Assembly: GCA_052168315.1 (NCBI GenBank)
Contig: JBQLZO010000025.1
Location: 205,685 to 269,684, forward strand
From: JBQLZO01 sp052168315
GTDB taxonomy: Bacteria > Planctomycetota > Phycisphaerae > Phycisphaerales > UBA1924
Direction of reading: 5' to 3'
DNA length: 64,000 nucleotides
The notes below the pieces were generated by a model. It did not search any database. It worked only from the letters and a program-made list of their open reading frames with translations, and was not told where the DNA came from. Shown here one piece after another: positions 6,643 to 16,043 of the stretch (its first letter is position 1; every line of letters starts with the position of its first letter). The position numbers were made by a program, and so were the translations under genes.

Positions 6643-9600
6643 TCAGCCCGCGTTCTGGTACTGGCGGGCGCCGGCGTTGCTCCCATCGCCACCGCCGTTT
6701 CGATTGCCGCCGCCGTTCCACCGCCGGCGCTGGGAGCGCTCGATGGGCTTCCCCCCGAACACCCGGACCTGCGACCCGCCAACGATGTCGCCCAGGTGCT
6801 CGAGCAGGTCCTGCGTGAGCACCACCCGGCTCGCCGTGAGCATGCCCACCACCCCGTTGTCCGGAAGCTTCAGCTCGAGCGCGACCGGAACCGGCTCGCC
6901 CGCGCCGACGCCGGCGATGGCGTTATGCCGCCTGAGTTCCGCATAGATCGACTCGAGCGTGGGCAGCGCCCGCCCGTCGGGCCGACGCGCATCGATGGTC
7001 AGGCACAGCGAGGTCGCGAGCCGCGCCGCGCCGCGCGCGACCGGGATGATCTCATCAACGATGAGCTGCGGCGCGCCGCGCGAATGATCGACCGCCCCGA
7101 CGAGGAACACGATCGCATCGCCCACCAGCTTGTCCGCGTGCTCCGCGTACGACTCCGGGAACAGCACGCAGTCCATCACGCCCTTGTCATCCTCCACCGT
7201 CAGGATCGCCATCCGCTTCCCGGCCCGCGTGGGCACCGGGCGGACGGACTTGATCATCGCGCCGAGGATCACCCGCTTGTCCTGGTCCACGCCCTTGATC
7301 GAGATGGTGTCCACATTCGCGAACCGCTCAAGATCATCCTTCCACTGGTCCAGCGGGTGCGCCGACACATAGAAACCCAGCGACTCCTTCTCCTTCGCGA
7401 GCATCTCCGGCTCCGCCCACGCCGGAACGCGGACAAGCGTCGGCTCCGGCGCCGAGATCGCCGCCGGCGCGGCGTCGCCGAACCCGCCGCCGCCGAACAA
7501 CCCGCCCTGCCCCGCCGCCCGGTCCTTCTGGATCGTCGAAGCGGCCGACACCGCCGGCTCGATCGACGCCACCATCGCCGCCCGCTGCTCCCGCCCGTGC
7601 ACCGAATCAAACGCCCCGCAGCACACCAGCGCCTCGATCGTCGCCTTGTTCACCGAGCCGTGCGGCAACCGCTCGCAGAACTCATACAGATTCCTGAACG
7701 CCCCGACCGCCTTGCCCTCGGCCTTCTCGCGCCGGGCCGCGATGATCGCATCGATCGCCGAACGCCCCACACCCTTCAGCGCCTTGAGCCCGAACCGCAC
7801 ATGCCCGTGCAGCGCATCCACCGGCTCGTCCGGCTCGAAAACCACCGTGAAGTCCGCATCCGACAGATTGATGTCCGGCGGCTTCACCTCCACACCGACC
7901 CTGCCATCGATGAACCGCGTCTTCCGGCAGTCGTCCTTGTACGCAATCCAGTCCTCCACCTTCTGCGCCTGCGACTCGTAAGTCAGGAACGCCGCCATGT
8001 ACTGGTTCGGGAAATAGGTCTTCAGCCACGCCGTCTGATACGCCACGATGGCGTACCCCGTCGAGTGCGACTTGTTGAAGCCATACCCCGCGAACCGCAG
8101 GATCAGATCGAACAGCTCCTCGGCATCCTTCTTCGCCAGCCCCTTGCCGATCGACCCCTCGACGAACTTCGGCCGCGCCTCGTCGATCGCCTTCGCCTTC
8201 TTCTTCGAGATCGCCTTGATCAATGAATACGCCGAGCGCAGCGGGATCCCGCCCAGTTCATGCACGATCTGCATGACCTGTTCCTGGTAGATCATGATCC
8301 CGTAGGTTTCCTCGGTGAAGCCATCCACGATCGGATGCACCCTCGGCACTTCCTGCCGCCCGTGCTTCCGCTCGTTGTAATCCGGGATCAGGTCCATCGG
8401 CCCCGGACGGAACAGCGCGTTCGCGGCGATCAGGTCCTCCAGCCGGTCCGGCTTCATCTCCGTCAGTAGCCGCCGCATCCCGCCCGACTCAAACTGGAAA
8501 ACCCCGGTCGTGTCGCCACGCTGGAACAGATCGAACACCCGCGGATCGTCGAACACCAGTGTGTCGAGATCGAGCGGATCGGTCTCGGCGATCATCTTCG
8601 CATCCGGCATGTTGTCCGCGCCGCCGAACGCCTCCCAGATCTTCTCAACCGGCAGCGTCTCCCGGATCAGCGCCTTCGCCCGCTCGATCACCGACAGCGT
8701 GCGCAGCCCGAGGAAATCCATCTTGAGCAGCCCGATGCTCTCGCAGGTCGGGCCATCCCACTGCGTGACCACATCCTCCGTGCCCGGCGGGCGGTACAGC
8801 GGCACCACCTCATGCAGCGGCCGCGTCGCCACGATCACCCCCGCCGCATGCACCGAGGCGTGCCGCGCCTGACCCTCCAGCACCTTCGCCTGCTCGATGA
8901 TCCGCGCCACGATCGGATCATCCTCCGCCGCCTGCTTCAGCTGCGGCTCCTGCTCCAGCGCCTTGGCCATCGTGATCTTGAGCTCTTCCGGCACCAGCTT
9001 CGCGAGCTTGTCCACCTCCGGCAGCGGCAACTGGAAAACGCGACCAAGATCGCGGATGCACGCCCGAGGCTTCAGCGTCCCGAAGGTGATGATCTGCGCC
9101 ACATGTCCATACTTGTGCCGCACGAAATCGATCACCGCCTGCCGCCCGTCCTGGCACAAGTCGATATCGATATCCGGATACTCCTTGCGGTCCGGATCGG
9201 TGAAGCGCTCGAACAGCAGCCCATACTTCACCGGGCATGCATTGGACAGCCCCAGCACATAGCCCACCATGGTGCCCACGCCCGACCCTCTGGCGTTGGC
9301 CGGGATGCCCCGCTGCCGCGCCCAGTTCACGAAGTCCCACACGATGAGGAAGTACGCCGAGATGTCCTTGTCGCGCAGGATCCCCAGCTCACGATCCAGC
9401 CGCGTGCGGATCGCCGCCCAGTCGTGCGACGACTTCTCTTTCGACCCCTTCTTCGGCTCCGCGCCATACCGCCACGCCAGCCCCGCCTCGCACAACTCAC
9501 GCAGCGCCGCATCGCAGTCGGCCTTCAGCTCGTCGGCCGTTTCCTCGCTCGTCTCCGGGTCATACGGCAGCACCTCGTACCGCGCGCAGAACTTCTTGAA

Positions 9601-10587
9601 CCACGCCGTCCGATCAGGCTCGCCCGCATACGCCATCCGCGCCGATGGCCGCTGGATCCGCACCACCGGCGCAAAGTTGCCCGGCGTCAGTTCCAGATTG
9701 CACCGCTCCGCGATCGCCACCGTGTTGTCGCACGAGATCCGCCCCACCTCGCCGTACCCACCCTCGAACAGTTCGCGCATCTCCTCCGGAGACTTCACAT
9801 ACAGCTGCTCCGGATACCGCATCCGCTGCTCGTCGGCCTTCACCTTCCCCGTCGACAGGCACACCAGCGAATCGTGCGCATCATGATCCTCCGCCCTCAG
9901 GAAGTGCGCATCGTTGTCGCACACCAGAGGCAGCCCCATCTCCTCAGCCAGCTTGATCAGGTGCTTGTTGATGTCGTTCTGCTCGCGGATGTGGTGCTGC
10001 AGTTCCACGAACATCCGAGGCCCCGTGCCCTCATCCGCGAAGGTCCGCGCGTGCCACTCGGCCGATTCAACCGCCGCCTCCCAGTGCTTCGCATCCTGCG
10101 TCCGCTCAAACGCCAGCAGGTGCTCGCCGATCTCCGAACCGAGATGCCCGTTGATCGCGATCAGCCCGCTCGAATGCGTGCTCAGCAGCTCCCGGTCGAT
10201 CCGCGGCTTGTAGTAGAACCCCTCGAGGTACGCCATCGACGCGAGGTACATCAGGTTCCGCCACCCGGTCTCGTTCTCAGCGAGCAGCACCAGGTGATAC
10301 CCGCCATCCTTGAACGCCGTCTGGTGCCGGTCGGTCCGCTTGCCCGGCGCGACATACGCCTCGCACCCCAGGATCGGCTTGACCCCAACCGCCCGCGCCG
10401 CGTTGTAGAACGCCATCGCGCCGAACAGGTTGCCGTGGTCCGTCACGGCCACCGCCTCCATCCCCAGTTCCTTCACCCGGTGCACCAGCCGCTGCACCTG
10501 GTTCGCCCCGTCCAGCAACGAGTACTCCGAGTGCAGGTGCAGATGCACGAACTGGCGAGACGACGGGATGACGGGCGATTCTGACAC
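6643..10587 (-). CDS. dnaE: DNA polymerase III subunit alpha
   Basis: The replicative polymerase catalytic subunit, about 1,314 residues. Features in order: an N-terminal PHP domain (FVHLHLHSEYSLLDG, VTDHGNLFGAM), the polymerase core with catalytic acidic motif PDIDIDLCQD, the fingers segment NKSHSTGYAIVAYQTAWLK, a helix-hairpin-helix region (LKALKGVGRSAIDAI), and a C-terminal OB fold (ILTVEDDKGVMDCVLFPE) ending in an Asn/Gly/Arg-rich tail. It is the DnaE1 type without an inserted exonuclease. Start choice: GTG at 10587 has GGAGGG four bases upstream; an in-frame ATG at 10599 includes that site in its coding sequence and lacks its own. A perfect inverted repeat lies upstream at 10707-10723. 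Confidence 0.97.
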   Translation of the reverse strand: MSESPVIPSSRQFVHLHLHSEYSLLDGANQVQRLVHRVKELGMEAVAVTDHGNLFGAMAFYNAARAVGVKPILGCEAYVAPGKRTDRHQTAFKDGGYHLVLLAENETGWRNLMYLASMAYLEGFYYKPRIDRELLSTHSSGLIAINGHLGSEIGEHLLAFERTQDAKHWEAAVESAEWHARTFADEGTGPRMFVELQHHIREQNDINKHLIKLAEEMGLPLVCDNDAHFLRAEDHDAHDSLVCLSTGKVKADEQRMRYPEQLYVKSPEEMRELFEGGYGEVGRISCDNTVAIAERCNLELTPGNFAPVVRIQRPSARMAYAGEPDRTAWFKKFCARYEVLPYDPETSEETADELKADCDAALRELCEAGLAWRYGAEPKKGSKEKSSHDWAAIRTRLDRELGILRDKDISAYFLIVWDFVNWARQRGIPANARGSGVGTMVGYVLGLSNACPVKYGLLFERFTDPDRKEYPDIDIDLCQDGRQAVIDFVRHKYGHVAQIITFGTLKPRACIRDLGRVFQLPLPEVDKLAKLVPEELKITMAKALEQEPQLKQAAEDDPIVARIIEQAKVLEGQARHASVHAAGVIVATRPLHEVVPLYRPPGTEDVVTQWDGPTCESIGLLKMDFLGLRTLSVIERAKALIRETLPVEKIWEAFGGADNMPDAKMIAETDPLDLDTLVFDDPRVFDLFQRGDTTGVFQFESGGMRRLLTEMKPDRLEDLIAANALFRPGPMDLIPDYNERKHGRQEVPRVHPIVDGFTEETYGIMIYQEQVMQIVHELGGIPLRSAYSLIKAISKKKAKAIDEARPKFVEGSIGKGLAKKDAEELFDLILRFAGYGFNKSHSTGYAIVAYQTAWLKTYFPNQYMAAFLTYESQAQKVEDWIAYKDDCRKTRFIDGRVGVEVKPPDINLSDADFTVVFEPDEPVDALHGHVRFGLKALKGVGRSAIDAIIAARREKAEGKAVGAFRNLYEFCERLPHGSVNKATIEALVCCGAFDSVHGREQRAAMVASIEPAVSAASTIQKDRAAGQGGLFGGGGFGDAAPAAISAPEPTLVRVPAWAEPEMLAKEKESLGFYVSAHPLDQWKDDLERFANVDTISIKGVDQDKRVILGAMIKSVRPVPTRAGKRMAILTVEDDKGVMDCVLFPESYAEHADKLVGDAIVFLVGAVDHSRGAPQLIVDEIIPVARGAARLATSLCLTIDARRPDGRALPTLESIYAELRRHNAIAGVGAGEPVPVALELKLPDNGVVGMLTASRVVLTQDLLEHLGDIVGGSQVRVFGGKPIERSQRRRWNGGGNRNGGGDGSNAGARQYQNAG

Positions 10588-10706
10588 GGAGCCCTCCATA
10601 TGGGAGCAAATAGAGAGACGCGCCCAGCATGTGGTATGCAGGGCCCACGAAGCCGCTCCGTCCATCGTACCCGCCCCCACCCGGACGGCGTCCGCCCGGA
10701 CAGTTT

Positions 10707-10723
10707 GTTCACGACCCGTGAAC
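10707..10723. promoter_or_regulatory. Perfect inverted repeat upstream of dnaE (candidate operator)
   Basis: GTTCACG-ACC-CGTGAAC, a 7-bp perfect dyad with 3-base spacer, lies about 120 bases before the dnaE start and about 315 before the divergent secreted-protein gene. Size and symmetry fit a homodimeric repressor site. I do not recognise the motif as a known planctomycete LexA box. The remaining 439-base gap between the two genes shows no other clear element. Confidence 0.35.
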
Positions 10724-11038
10724 GCCCACGCCCGAACCCCACCCGCCGTCCCGACACCCGCCGAAGGTCCTGTAACGCGAATCGCCCATATTTTGAACCG
10801 GCAATGCCGCCGCTTTCGACCCAACGCCTCTTTGCGGGTTCAGCTCCTTGGGGTACTTTCCTCTGGTCCGCGGGGCACAGCGCGCAAGCGCCCATCGTCG
10901 TCCCGCGGCGAAACACGTCACCGCCACGCCGCCGGGAAGCGGCATGGCACACATCCAATCACAGCGCGCTGGAGCCAGACGCTCCAGGCTGTGGCGTCCG
11001 GCCGCAATCGCCGGGCGTGGAACGAGAGGGAAGAAGCA

Positions 11039-11761
11039 ATGAAGACCGGTATCGCTCTGGCCGCGGGTGCGGTGTTGTCGCTCGGCGCGTTCGCGAACGC
11101 GTCCGTGCTCTCCGTGAGTTTTGATGGAACGGGCAAGGGCTCCAATGTCCGACTGTCCCATCCCGACATCGACGGCGGCGAGATGAATGTCTTCGCCGGC
11201 CAGCTCTTCCACACCATCAGCGGCGGCGCTGGCGAGTGGGAGTTCCTCAACGGCACGCAGCTGACCTTCTGCTCGGAGGTCCTGCGCCAGACCCAGAACG
11301 GCCCGACCAAGTACGAGCCCGTCGCCATCGGCAACCTGCCCTCCGGTGGCCCGGAATCGTCCGTCATCTCGGCCGCCAAGTCGTCGGCGCTCAACGCGCT
11401 CTTCGATGCGCACTACACCGAAGTCGCCGACGCCGGCATCGTCAACCGCAAGGCCACCGCCTTCCAGCTCCTCGTCTGGGAGATCATCCTTGACTTCGAC
11501 GGCGTCACGCTCGGATCGCTCGATGTCTCCACCGGCACCCTCGCCGCCACCAAGACCAACGGCGACCCCCTGAGCTCGAATCTCATCGACGACTTCAACA
11601 ACTACCGCGACAGCATCTTCAATGATGCCAACGACGGGAATGTCGTCGGAATCGTCGGCGCCGCGGCCCAGAACCAACTCGTCTATGTCCCGGCGCCCGG
11701 CGTGGCGACCCTCATCGCCTGCGCGGGCTTGGCCGCAGTTCGTCGGCGTCGCTCCGCCTGA
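11039..11761 (+). CDS. Secreted thioester-domain-like protein with PEP-CTERM-like tail
   Basis: A 240-residue exported protein. A signal peptide (MKTGIALAAGAVLSLGAFANAS) is followed by a domain containing QLTFCSEVL (Cys near residue 80) and, later, ATAFQLLVWEI (Gln near residue 142). This Cys plus QxxVW pairing resembles thioester domains (TQXA type), where Cys and Gln form an internal thioester used for covalent attachment to surfaces. The C-terminus (YVPAPG, hydrophobic LIACAGLAAV, then RRRR) is a PEP-CTERM-like sorting signal, suggesting export and processing by an exosortase-like enzyme; none is encoded here. The ATG at 11039 follows a weak GGGAAGAAG site. The thioester reading is inference. 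Confidence 0.65.
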   Translation: MKTGIALAAGAVLSLGAFANASVLSVSFDGTGKGSNVRLSHPDIDGGEMNVFAGQLFHTISGGAGEWEFLNGTQLTFCSEVLRQTQNGPTKYEPVAIGNLPSGGPESSVISAAKSSALNALFDAHYTEVADAGIVNRKATAFQLLVWEIILDFDGVTLGSLDVSTGTLAATKTNGDPLSSNLIDDFNNYRDSIFNDANDGNVVGIVGAAAQNQLVYVPAPGVATLIACAGLAAVRRRRSA

Positions 11762-11937
11762 GCCCGGGAACCCGATTCGATCCGGCAGTCGCCGACGCCG
11801 AGCGGATCACCCGCCCGGACGGACGCCGGACCCACTTCCAGACCACGCCGGTTCCCGGACGCTCACAACGCCCGCGCTCGCCAATCCAGCGGCGCCGGGT
11901 CGCGGAATGGGAATCGATGGACGATGGACTGCTTGGT

Positions 11938-12005
11938 GCCCACCCGCTTCGTGGCGGGTGGGCGCCTTCCGACTGCCCCCCGCGAGCCACGGCCGGGCTC
12001 GCGGG
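11938..12005. other. Pair of stable hairpins between two PEP-CTERM-like genes
   Basis: Two perfect 10-bp stems lie side by side: 11938-11947 with 11954-11963, and 11979-11988 with 11996-12005. Neither is followed by a T tract. They sit in the 333-base gap between the thioester-like gene and the choice-of-anchor-like gene, roughly 90-155 bases before the latter's start, so they could be an unusual terminator pair or a 5' leader structure. Nothing else is seen in this gap. Confidence 0.4.
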
Positions 12006-12094
12006 ATCCGGAGCGCCCGAGCCTTCGCGGCGCCGAGTACACCCGGCCAAACCCTGACCCACGCCCCACAATCACCGGGGGAGAGGTGCCCATC

Positions 12095-13021
12095 ATGATG
12101 ATCCGTCCGCGTTCCGTGTCCGCTCTGCTCCTGTGCGGAGTCGCAGGCTCCACCGCCGCGCTCGCCCCGAGCGCCGAGGCCTCACTCCTGACCGACTGGA
12201 ACCTCGTCGTCCGAAACAACCTGAGCGGCAGCTCAGAGGTCGACGGCTCGACCCTCGTCGGCGGTTCCGTCTTCGGGACGATGAACTTCGGCGTGCAGGG
12301 CATCACCGCGCCCAACGGCACGGCCCTCGCCGTCGGCGGGAACTTCCCGGCCGGTTCGATCGCGAACCTCGGCAACGCCGGCGACTTCCGGTACGCCGGC
12401 GCCCTCAACGGCACCGTCAACAACGCCGGCTCCCTGATCTTCGATCCCTCCATCCCCTCGGCCGTGGACTCGATCTTCTCCCAGGCGGCGATCGTCTCCG
12501 CCGCCACCGCCGCGCTCCCCTCGACCGGATCACTGGACGGCGCCGGCAACCTGACCACCAACCCGGCCAACCTGCTCTCCATCGACGGGCAGCAGGTCGC
12601 CGTCTACTCGTTCAACATCACCGCTCTCAACGGACTGGGCCAGCTGAACCTCAACTTCGGCTCGGCCGACACCGTCATCCTCAATGTCACGGCCAACGGA
12701 TCCGGCATCGTCAACTTCACCGCGCCACCCAACCTCGTCGGCGGCTTCAGCCAGGCCAACTCCTCCCGGATCCTCTGGAATTTCCTCGACGCCGAGTCGC
12801 TCATCGTGAACAACAACCTGAACGGCGCGGTCCTCGCCCCCGACGCCGCGCTGTCGCTCAACGGCGGCGGTATCAACGGCGCCGTCATCGTCGACTCGGT
12901 CTCGAACCTCGACGCCGAGATCCGACGGTTCACCTACGAGGGCGTGCTGGTTCCCACGCCCGGCGCGGGTGCAATGCTAGCGCTCGCCGGCATCATGACG
13001 GCCCGCCGCCGCCGGGTCTGA
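12095..13021 (+). CDS. Secreted choice-of-anchor-A-like protein with PEP-CTERM-like tail
   Basis: A 308-residue exported protein with a signal peptide ending near AEASLLTDW. The body resembles the choice-of-anchor A domain: NLSGSSEVDGSTLVGGSVFG, then ALAVGGNF and AGALNGTVNNAG strands, ending with a repeat-rich LNGAVLAPDAALSLNGGGINGAVI beta-helix-like segment. Such domains occur in surface proteins with varied anchors, and the function is unknown, probably adhesive. The tail LVPTPGAGAMLALAGIMTARRRRV has the Pro-rich motif, transmembrane helix and Arg cluster of PEP-CTERM-type signals. GGAGAGG precedes the ATG at 12095; the next codon is also ATG. It is the second such protein in a row. Confidence 0.75.
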   Translation: MMIRPRSVSALLLCGVAGSTAALAPSAEASLLTDWNLVVRNNLSGSSEVDGSTLVGGSVFGTMNFGVQGITAPNGTALAVGGNFPAGSIANLGNAGDFRYAGALNGTVNNAGSLIFDPSIPSAVDSIFSQAAIVSAATAALPSTGSLDGAGNLTTNPANLLSIDGQQVAVYSFNITALNGLGQLNLNFGSADTVILNVTANGSGIVNFTAPPNLVGGFSQANSSRILWNFLDAESLIVNNNLNGAVLAPDAALSLNGGGINGAVIVDSVSNLDAEIRRFTYEGVLVPTPGAGAMLALAGIMTARRRRV

Positions 13022-13244
13022 GCACCCGCGCAACGCCGCGGAACATCCCTTCAAGCGGGGCGCGGTGCGATCGAATCACCAAGGCCTCCGGGCGCTCTCG
13101 TGGGCGCTCGGGGGCTTTGTCGTCCTGGCCCCGCGGAACGCCCGCCGTCGTCCGGACCGCACCCATCGCCCGAGCCGCGTCCCCACCGCCGACCCGCGCG
13201 GCGTGATGCGATCGGACCGGACGACCCTCGCCACAAGCAATCAG

Positions 13245-13282
13245 TCAAACAAACAGGGCCCCGCGCCATCGGCGCGGGGCCC
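13245..13282 (-). terminator. Intrinsic terminator of the S1 protease gene
   Basis: A perfect 12-bp stem (13256-13267 with 13271-13282) is followed on the minus strand by TGTTTGTTTG (complement of 13246-13255). It lies about 75 bases beyond the stop of the protease gene. The rest of the 335-base gap between the convergent genes is GC-rich and featureless. Confidence 0.7.
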
Positions 13283-13356
13283 CGGTGTGTTGTGCATGGA
13301 TTCGTGACACCCGCCGAGACAGCGCGACGGAAGCCTCAGCGCCGAGATCCGTCGAC

Positions 13357-15663
13357 TCAGCAGCTGCTCCCGAACACGCCGAGCAGAATCCCGAGGTCGT
13401 CCGAGTCGGTGTCGCCATCGCCATCGAGGTCGCCCGCTCCGCTCGATCCGAACGCGCCGAGCAGCACCCCGAGGTCGTCCGAATCAACGATGTTGTCCTC
13501 GTTCAGGTCGCCATCGCAGGGCTCCGGCTCATCCGGAACAAGGATGATGGCCAGCGAGCCCTGGTCTGCCAGCGACGCTTCGCTCACGACGCGGATGAGA
13601 TAGGTCTGCCCGCCCTGCACCGGGACGAGCACCTGTCCCTGCCCGCCGCACGCGTCGGTGTCGCAGGCCAGCGGCGCTCCGCCGCAGCTCGCGTACACGC
13701 CGACCGCCGAGCCGAACGAGGAGTTGCAGGCGCCGATCGCGGCCACGCCCGACTCATCAGGCGTGTACGAGAACCACACATCCGGCATCGTGCTCGTGAT
13801 CCCGCACCCCGCAGCGCCGCCGGTGGGTGTGGCGCCGAATGCATCGAACGGCGTGACGCCCTCGACCACCGGCATCGCCCCGGAGCAGCTGTTGTTCGAA
13901 GGCAGCGCGACCTGCGCGAGATTCAGCCCGCCGAGCCCCTGGTCACCGGCATACCCACCGACGCGGACGAGGTACTCCTGCCCCTGCACCGCGAGGAAGT
14001 GGATCTGCGATCCGCCGCCGCTCGCGCAGGCCTCCGAGTCATCGTTGCACGCAACGGGCGGAGTGGAGGGGCCGGGGCATCCGATGTACATCGCCATCTT
14101 CGTGTCGATGATGCTCCCGCAGGTGCGCGCACGAATGACCCGCGTCGTGGTCGGCGTGTACGAGAACCAGATGTCCGACTGGATCTGGTTGTCGCCGCCG
14201 ACGATGCACCCACCGGTGACGACCGGCCCGTCGGTCTCCGCGTTCGTGTTGTCCCACAGCGTGTTCCCGAGCCCGATGGTCTGGGCGTCGGCGCACAGAT
14301 CGTTGTCAGGCGGGAGAACCCCGCCCGGCCCGATCGGGTCGATCGTCGTCTGCCCCGTGCCCGCCGGATCCAGCCAATTCGACAGCCGGTTCCCGTTCGA
14401 CCCGCCGCCGGCCCACGAAAGGAACATCCGACCGTAGTACACCGGGGCGAAAGGGTTCCCGCACGAGAGCGATGGGTCACCGCAGCAGAGCTGACCGACG
14501 ATGCGGCCCTGCGAGTCGTAGAGCGGCGAGCCGGACGAGCCGGGCTCAACGATGCCATCGTTCCATTGGATGCCGATGAGCGTTCCTCCGCTGACCGAGA
14601 ACGACTGGTTGTAGTCGAACGAGATCCGCTTCTCCTCGGTGTTCGGATGGTGCACGCCGACGGAATTGAACGGCAGGCTCGAGCCACGGTTCCAGCCGCC
14701 GTAGGAAACATCCCATGCCACGGGCGGATTGGTCGAGAGCTGGACGAGTGTGAAATCGGTGTTGTCCCATGTGGCGCGCCGGATGTGGTTCCCCGAGAGG
14801 AACTGATTGAGCGGGCCGTTGCCCGGGCCCCCGGACTGCGCCGACCCCGGCGGGCGACAGAACGAGTTCTGGTAATTGAAATACACGACCATCGTCTGGT
14901 CGTTGCCCGTCGTGATCCCGCAGTGGTCGGCGGTGAGGAAGTAAGGCGTGAGATCCTGGGCGGTGTTGTTGATCATCGAGCCCGAGCAGGTCCAGAACCC
15001 CTGCAGCGTGTACACCGCCACGGAGTTGACCTGCAGCTCCCACGGGTCGGCCTGCGGGCACGCAACATCGATGTTGCACGAGCCGGAACGCGGCATCTCT
15101 CCACCGTCGACCTGGAGCGGCACATTCGCGCCGAACCCGCGGTATCCCGGGTTCACCGCGGTGATCAGGAAGTTGGCCGCAAAGGTGTCGAAGTCCGCCT
15201 CGTCGACTTCCGCGTACAGTTCGATGGTGTTCCCCTGCACGATCGGGAACCACATCTCGCCGGATTCGTTGTTGTCCAGACAGGTGAACCGGCGGTGCGG
15301 CACACGCCCGGCCCAGTCGCGTAGCTCAACAAACGCGCTCTTGGGCAGCAGCGCATCAGCACCGATGTTGAAGTGCGCCGCATTGTCGCAGGTGAACCGG
15401 ATCACCCACGCCACCCGCCCGTTGTCCAGCGGGATCACCGTGCCGTCGGCCACCGGCGAGTACACCGCGTCAATCTTCGGGTCGGCGAAGCGACTCGGCG
15501 AACCCTGCCCGTTGACGATCGCGTCCTCGGCCAGCAGCCCGGCGATGTCGAGGTCCGGATAGTGCACCGTGTGGATCTCCGCCGCCAAAGCGATCGATCC
15601 GAAACAGCCGAGTGATGCGACGACTCCGCAGGCGAGTCGGAGAGCGCGTGCCCTGTGGTTCAT
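13357..15663 (-). CDS. Secreted trypsin-like (lysyl endopeptidase-like) protease with PPC-like and dockerin-like domains
   Basis: A 768-residue exported protease. After a signal peptide (cleavage near ALAA/EIHT) comes an S1-fold domain with the triad H247 (LTADHCGI), D303 (WDNTDFTLVQL) and S379 (EPGSSGSPLYD), with paired cysteines, closest to bacterial lysyl endopeptidases. Residues about 450-720 hold two repeats of a roughly 125-residue beta-sandwich module (NDLCADAQ, DIWFSYTP, YLVRVGG; then NNSCSGAM, DVWFSYTP, YLIRVV), like pre-peptidase C-terminal domains. The end carries two dockerin-like calcium loops (DLNEDNIVDSDDLG and DLDGDGDTDSDDLG) closing with Cys. A GGGAGAA site precedes the ATG at 15663. 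It is probably displayed on or released from the surface for protein degradation. Confidence 0.9.
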   Translation of the reverse strand: MNHRARALRLACGVVASLGCFGSIALAAEIHTVHYPDLDIAGLLAEDAIVNGQGSPSRFADPKIDAVYSPVADGTVIPLDNGRVAWVIRFTCDNAAHFNIGADALLPKSAFVELRDWAGRVPHRRFTCLDNNESGEMWFPIVQGNTIELYAEVDEADFDTFAANFLITAVNPGYRGFGANVPLQVDGGEMPRSGSCNIDVACPQADPWELQVNSVAVYTLQGFWTCSGSMINNTAQDLTPYFLTADHCGITTGNDQTMVVYFNYQNSFCRPPGSAQSGGPGNGPLNQFLSGNHIRRATWDNTDFTLVQLSTNPPVAWDVSYGGWNRGSSLPFNSVGVHHPNTEEKRISFDYNQSFSVSGGTLIGIQWNDGIVEPGSSGSPLYDSQGRIVGQLCCGDPSLSCGNPFAPVYYGRMFLSWAGGGSNGNRLSNWLDPAGTGQTTIDPIGPGGVLPPDNDLCADAQTIGLGNTLWDNTNAETDGPVVTGGCIVGGDNQIQSDIWFSYTPTTTRVIRARTCGSIIDTKMAMYIGCPGPSTPPVACNDDSEACASGGGSQIHFLAVQGQEYLVRVGGYAGDQGLGGLNLAQVALPSNNSCSGAMPVVEGVTPFDAFGATPTGGAAGCGITSTMPDVWFSYTPDESGVAAIGACNSSFGSAVGVYASCGGAPLACDTDACGGQGQVLVPVQGGQTYLIRVVSEASLADQGSLAIILVPDEPEPCDGDLNEDNIVDSDDLGVLLGAFGSSGAGDLDGDGDTDSDDLGILLGVFGSSC

Positions 15664-15892
15664 GTCTGGGTTCTCCCATCGAGGCTTGGATTGGCAAGCC
15701 CCGGTCAGCGGTGGCCTGCGCCCGTTCAACCCGCACGATGCATCTCGGCTCCGCGAACGACGATTCGGCCGTCTCGCGTCACCGAGCGAAACCGGAACGA
15801 CGGGCGAGCGTCCCGGAAGCGGAGCGCGTGCCGGCACCATCAGCGGGCCCGCGTCCCGAAACCGACCATACATCGCCGGACCCCCGCCGCAA

Positions 15893-15924
15893 GCAAAAAC
15901 GCCCGAACGACAGAGTTCGGGCGT
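15893..15924 (-). terminator. Intrinsic terminator of the ARWDG-repeat gene
   Basis: A perfect 10-bp stem (15899-15908 with 15915-15924) is followed on the minus strand by TTTTTGCTT. It lies about 120 bases past the stop of the gene at 16044 and about 230 bases before the protease start. The rest of this 380-base gap has no recognisable feature. Confidence 0.8.
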
Positions 15925-16043
15925 CGATCGGGCGCTGGATGTGCCGCGTGGCGGGCGTGGGACGGGGGCGTCCAGAAACTGGGCTTCTCGGGCGTCGGGC
16001 CCGTGCCCGCCATCGCGCCTCCGCGCTCCCCGCGGCACAAGCA

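Noticed and set aside
8812..10584. 590-residue plus-strand open frame
   Set aside because: It lies wholly antisense to dnaE and has the Arg/His/Leu-rich composition that high-GC genes give in the opposite frame.
13285..15324. 679-residue plus-strand open frame
   Set aside because: It is antisense to the S1 protease, whose catalytic triad and repeats prove the minus strand is coding.
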